Source: Rostratula benghalensis
Lineage: Eukaryota > Chordata > Aves > Charadriiformes > Rostratulidae
Assembly (NCBI GenBank): GCA_013399305.1
Contig: VXAI01000136.1
Location: 1,650,718 to 1,714,717 of the forward strand
Reading direction: 5' to 3'
Length of the DNA: 64,000 nt
The notes below the pieces were generated by a model. The model saw only the letters and a list, made by a program, of their open reading frames with translations. It was not told the origin of the DNA and made no database searches. Below are positions 61,310 to 64,000 of the stretch, piece by piece (position 1 is the first letter of the stretch; every line of letters starts with the position of its first letter). The translations under genes and the position numbers were made by a program.

Positions 61310-62080
61310 GAAAGCAGACTCCCCAGACACACAGATGTCAGAGAGCTGGGGAGGGCTGCTGGCGTGGAGGAGGGCAGGTTTAGTACTCAACAGGTTCTAA
61401 GCAAGCTGGGCATACAGGATGGAAAAGCTACAATGCATTTCAGCGAGGGCAAATGCAAGATGCTTCATGTAGGCTGTTATGCACATACGGAGCAAGCAAC
61501 ACCTGCCCAGGCTGTGAGGACAGCAATGAAGTTTGAGTAGGTCATCAGTTGTGCATAAAGCTGTGATGGGAGGAAGGCAGACATCTCACAGGATGTATAA
61601 ATAGGAATGCAGATCACAAGACACAGTTAGTAATCTTTCCACTGCAGAACTGAGTTGAAGGCATCTCACGGAGGGGAAAAAAGAAAATAAAATCATGAGA
61701 TAAATGTACAGAATCCAGAGCAAACCAAGAAGAACAATCAGAGACCTAAAAAATGTGACCCATGAGGGAAATTATGTTGTTTAGCCTAAGAAATGAGAAG
61801 GGGAAGAGGGAATGGATAAAGGAGACTTTCATTAAATATGTATAGACTACTGCCAGGAAAATCTGTTCTCCCTGTCCGTGTTGGACAGGACAAGAAGTGA
61901 TGTGTGCACTGAATGCTGTGAGGAAAATTCAGGTTAACTATGAAAATGGTAAGGATGGAGAAGCATAGAAATAGACTCCCTGGGGAGGTAGGAACAACGA
62001 TGAAGGTAGAGCTGACTCTGCCATGGGGCCCCAGGACCCTTCCAGTACTGTGATTCAGCAATCACAGCAGCATTAGAGAA
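61310..62080 (+). mobile_element. Old CR1 LINE remnant, longest in window
   Basis: Sense-strand pieces follow CR1 order. At 61435-61475 the translation 'MHFSEGKCKMLHVG' matches the 'KFNEGKCKVLHLG' block of ORF2. At 61585-61650 'GGATGTATAAATAGGAATGC' and 'CACAAGACACAGTTAGTAATC' match the 'REVILPLYSALVRPH' region of this lineage. At 61720-61800 'AAGAACAATCAGAGACCTA', 'ATGTGACCCATGAGGGAA' and 'TTGTTTAGCCTAAGAAATGA' follow. At 61880-62000 come 'TGGACAGGACAAGAAGTGAT', 'AAAATTCAGGTTAACTATGA' and 'AATAGACTCCCTGGGGAGGT'. The end is diverged near 'TGATTCAGCAATCACAGC'. No intact frame remains. Confidence 0.85.
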
Positions 62081-63280
62081 CTGGGAGCTCCCTATCTTGG
62101 CTTCATCTTACCTCTTTTGAATGGGTGTCTCCTCAATCTGCATTGTCAATTTGTCTCTTTTTCCTTTGATTTAGCATGATTTGTGTCAAGCAATCTGAAT
62201 GAGCAAGATGCCTTCTTTCTGTGCTCCGAGGTAATACCACTAATAATTATAACTTATTTTACAAAAGAAATAGGTATAATATATATAAATGTCTATATAA
62301 GACTTCCCCACTTACGCTAACATTTTTATCTTCAAGTAGTGCTGTGAGTGAATTCTATGGGATTTATCTAGGAGTAAGGATGTGTGTCTCTGTTATTGTT
62401 GTGAATCTAGTATTAACCCTTTCCAGCTTAGCAGGGTCATGCTGAACCACAGGAAAGACCCATCCCTGTTCACAAAAGCACCATTCGTTCCTTATCTGGG
62501 CTCTCGAGAACAAGAATTTCCTCTGCTTATATCTGTACAAAACCTGCCTCACACATGGGACAGAGACTTGGCTGGAGTCCCCAGATCCATTGTAGTGCAA
62601 ATGCAGAAACAATCAGTGAAATCCTTCCTACATCTCCATGCCTTCCTTACAATAATAATAAAAGGTGAATTAAATAATGACTGTTGGCGAGGTGGTCATG
62701 GTGTTCAGGCCCACTGAAAGTCAAGCAACTCCTGCCATGTTCAAGCACCTGGACTTCCAGCAGAAGCCAGAGCTCCGAGCAGGTACCACTGCTCCCTTCC
62801 AGGCACTGCACATCCTCACAGCTGATAGAAGGCAGCCGTGCATTTATCTCAAAGAAATCACTCTTGTATTTTTGGAACACAAAGAAAACACCTCTGCAAG
62901 AGTCCAATGTGCAGACTATTTCTGTTTCAGCTGCTTCTAGTGATTTTCAGCCTTTTCCCAGGATGGGGCTCAGCCACTTTAATGAGGTTTATTCTGGGCA
63001 AAGGAGGGATGGGAAAGGTAAAGATGGATGTGTCCTACCCTTCTTCTCCACTCTGCACAAAGCACCCAGGCTTTCTGGCCCAGAAGCAGGGGAGCAGGGA
63101 GATGTAATCTGCCAACGTGGAGGAGTGAGAAGTAGTTCTAACTCTGCATGGGACCGATTCTGCTCTTTATCCAGTGGCTTTAACATAAATGCTTGACAGG
63201 ATAGGAGACATCAAGCATACAAACACCCTCACTTAACACAGAGTGGTTAGAGCCACAGTGCTGGTAGCAACAGCACCTTT
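62081..63280. other. Unique stretch upstream of CpG island
   Basis: No gene recognised. Several frames of 70-170 codons overlap at 62.4-63.2 kb, without motif. A minor rise in GC begins near 62.7 kb. Distal promoter elements of the downstream gene may lie here. Confidence 0.45.
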
Positions 63281-63793
63281 CTTAGAGGCTCTGCGGTGGC
63301 CCAGGTGCGGGTGGAGTGGTTCCCACAGTCTCCCCACCCTGGGTAAGAGCACTGACTCCGGAGCAAGGCCTGAGCTGGCTCTCCCGTGTCCCTGGGCAGA
63401 GGGATGCTCGACTTCAGCATCAGCCTCTGCTGGGCACCCCCGGACAGTCCGGGCCACCTACAGAAAAGCAGTTTGGAGAACCCCAAGCCTCCTGGGACCA
63501 GGGAATCTGTACCCCACGTCCCCCACTTCACCCCGCGCTTTCGCCCGTTCCCCCCCCACACGATGCCGTGGCTGCGGCTGCTTTAACGGGGCAGGGGGGG
63601 TGCGGGCAGCCCCGCCGATGTCGTGGGCATCAGCTGACGGCGCCGGGCTCTGCCTCCTCCCGTGCTGCCCGCCCGCAGCTCCACACCGCCGGCGGCTGGC
63701 GGCTCCGCCGTGCCGGTCCCCGCCGCTCCCGGGAGCGGAGCCCGCCGCCGGCTCCCCGCAGCTCCCCGCACCCTCACCCCTCGCCCCTTCCTC

Positions 63794-63812
63794 CTTCTCC
63801 TTCTCCTTCTCC
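63794..63812. repeat. (TTCTCC)n polypyrimidine repeat
   Basis: About three TTCTCC units inside a longer C/T tract in the CpG island. Such C/T tracts are common just upstream of or inside 5' UTRs. Confidence 0.85.
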
Positions 63813-63874
63813 CTGCCGCCGGGAGAAGCCCCAGAGCCGGAGTCCTCTCTGTCCTGACCCGCGGAGAAGTTAGG

Positions 63875-63904
63875 ATGCTCCCAGCGGTCTTCCCAGAGCT
63901 CTGA
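63875..63904 (+). other. Possible 9-codon upstream ORF
   Basis: ATG at 63875 has A at -3 (AGGATGC), followed by eight more codons and TGA (MLPAVFPEL). If transcription starts in the CpG island and runs right, this would be an upstream ORF in the leader. This depends wholly on the inferred transcript. Confidence 0.25.
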
Positions 63905-63950
63905 GTTCAGGGCGGGATTTTCGTTCCCTGCTCTTTTGCTTTTTTTAGGA

Positions 63951-64000
63951 TTTTTTTTTTTTTGTGGGATTTTTTTTCTCCTTTTTCTCCTTTTTCTCCT
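63951..64000. repeat. T13 and (CTCCTTTTT)n tract at window edge
   Basis: T13 at 63951-63963 is followed by TGTGGGAT8 and then the 9-bp unit CTCCTTTTT repeated from 63978, cut by the window end. The repeat may continue outside. Strong C/T strand bias directly downstream of the CpG island. Confidence 0.9.

Larger units (their letters stand above)
63281..63930 (+). promoter_or_regulatory. CpG island, probable promoter and 5' UTR
   Basis: CpG density rises abruptly; I count about 36 CpG in the 300 bases 63541-63840, against a few per kilobase elsewhere. There is no TATA box. GC-box-like GGGGCAGGGG and CCGCCC words, an E-box with TGACG half-site (CAGCTGACGG, 63631-63640) and a polypyrimidine stretch are typical of a housekeeping or developmental gene promoter. 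The T-rich, stop-containing sequence to the right suggests that transcription goes toward the right edge and that the window ends in the 5' UTR or first intron. The opposite strand cannot be excluded, since such promoters are often bidirectional. Long open frames here on both strands (up to 204 codons) result from GC-richness; their Pro/Ala/Ser/Arg-rich translations have no domain. The gene is not identified. Confidence 0.75.

Noticed and set aside
63243..63873. Open frames of up to 204 codons in the CpG island
   Set aside because: Several phases on both strands are open together. The Pro/Ala/Arg-rich translations reflect GC content, and no domain or suitable start context is visible.
1..64000. 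CRISPR arrays, tRNA or rRNA genes, bacterial operons
   Set aside because: No regularly spaced repeats with unique spacers, no tRNA box sequences and no dense coding were found; the content is avian nuclear DNA.

Overview
The window reads as a stretch of bird nuclear genome. It is AT-rich, largely non-coding, and has no operon-like or dense coding structure. The interspersed repeats are CR1 LINE fragments, both young copies with the typical 8-bp-unit tail and very old ones. There is also one solo-type LTR of an avian endogenous retrovirus family, one possible MIR-like scrap, and ordinary simple repeats. I see no tRNA, rRNA, CRISPR, bacterial or plasmid feature. A 47-base run of N at 31033-31079 marks an assembly gap.

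Layout from left to right: 1-6.6 kb is mostly unique sequence with a 3 x 20 bp tandem repeat, a perfect 20-bp palindrome and a minus-strand CR1. From 6.6 to 11.6 kb there are two old plus-strand CR1 3' fragments flanking a 150-codon open frame of unknown meaning (8038-8487). From 13.5 to 15.3 kb the minus strand carries several short protein-like frames and an AATAAA, which could be scraps of a transcript. At 20.7 kb lies the cleanest CR1 3' end. From 25.3 to 27.4 kb there are two CR1 ORF2 remnants on opposite strands, and the second still shows recognisable reverse-transcriptase motifs with a damaged catalytic box. At 30.6-31.1 kb a CR1 remnant stops just short of the assembly gap. At 32.8 kb there is another minus-strand CR1 tail. 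The GC-rich island at 37.5-38.3 kb is the LTR. From 38.3 to 61.3 kb is a gene desert with microsatellites, hairpin-forming palindromes, homeodomain- and E-box-like clusters, and one 211-codon open frame (52929-53564). At 61.3-62.1 kb is the longest old CR1.

The window ends in a CpG island (about 63281-63930). It is TATA-less, CpG-dense and polypyrimidine-rich, and looks like the promoter and 5' UTR of a gene running off the right edge, probably on the plus strand. I cannot identify that gene.

No complete protein-coding gene is supported inside the window, so no pathway can be reconstructed. The long open frames in GC-rich parts (LTR and CpG island) are composition artefacts. I found no convincing new biological system. 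The most useful leads are the edge promoter, the minus-strand Cys-rich frame near 15.1 kb, the 52.9-53.6 kb open frame with good splice-like signals, and several palindromes that are improbable by chance. Repeat identifications rest on my recollection of CR1 and LTR consensus sequences; boundaries are approximate.
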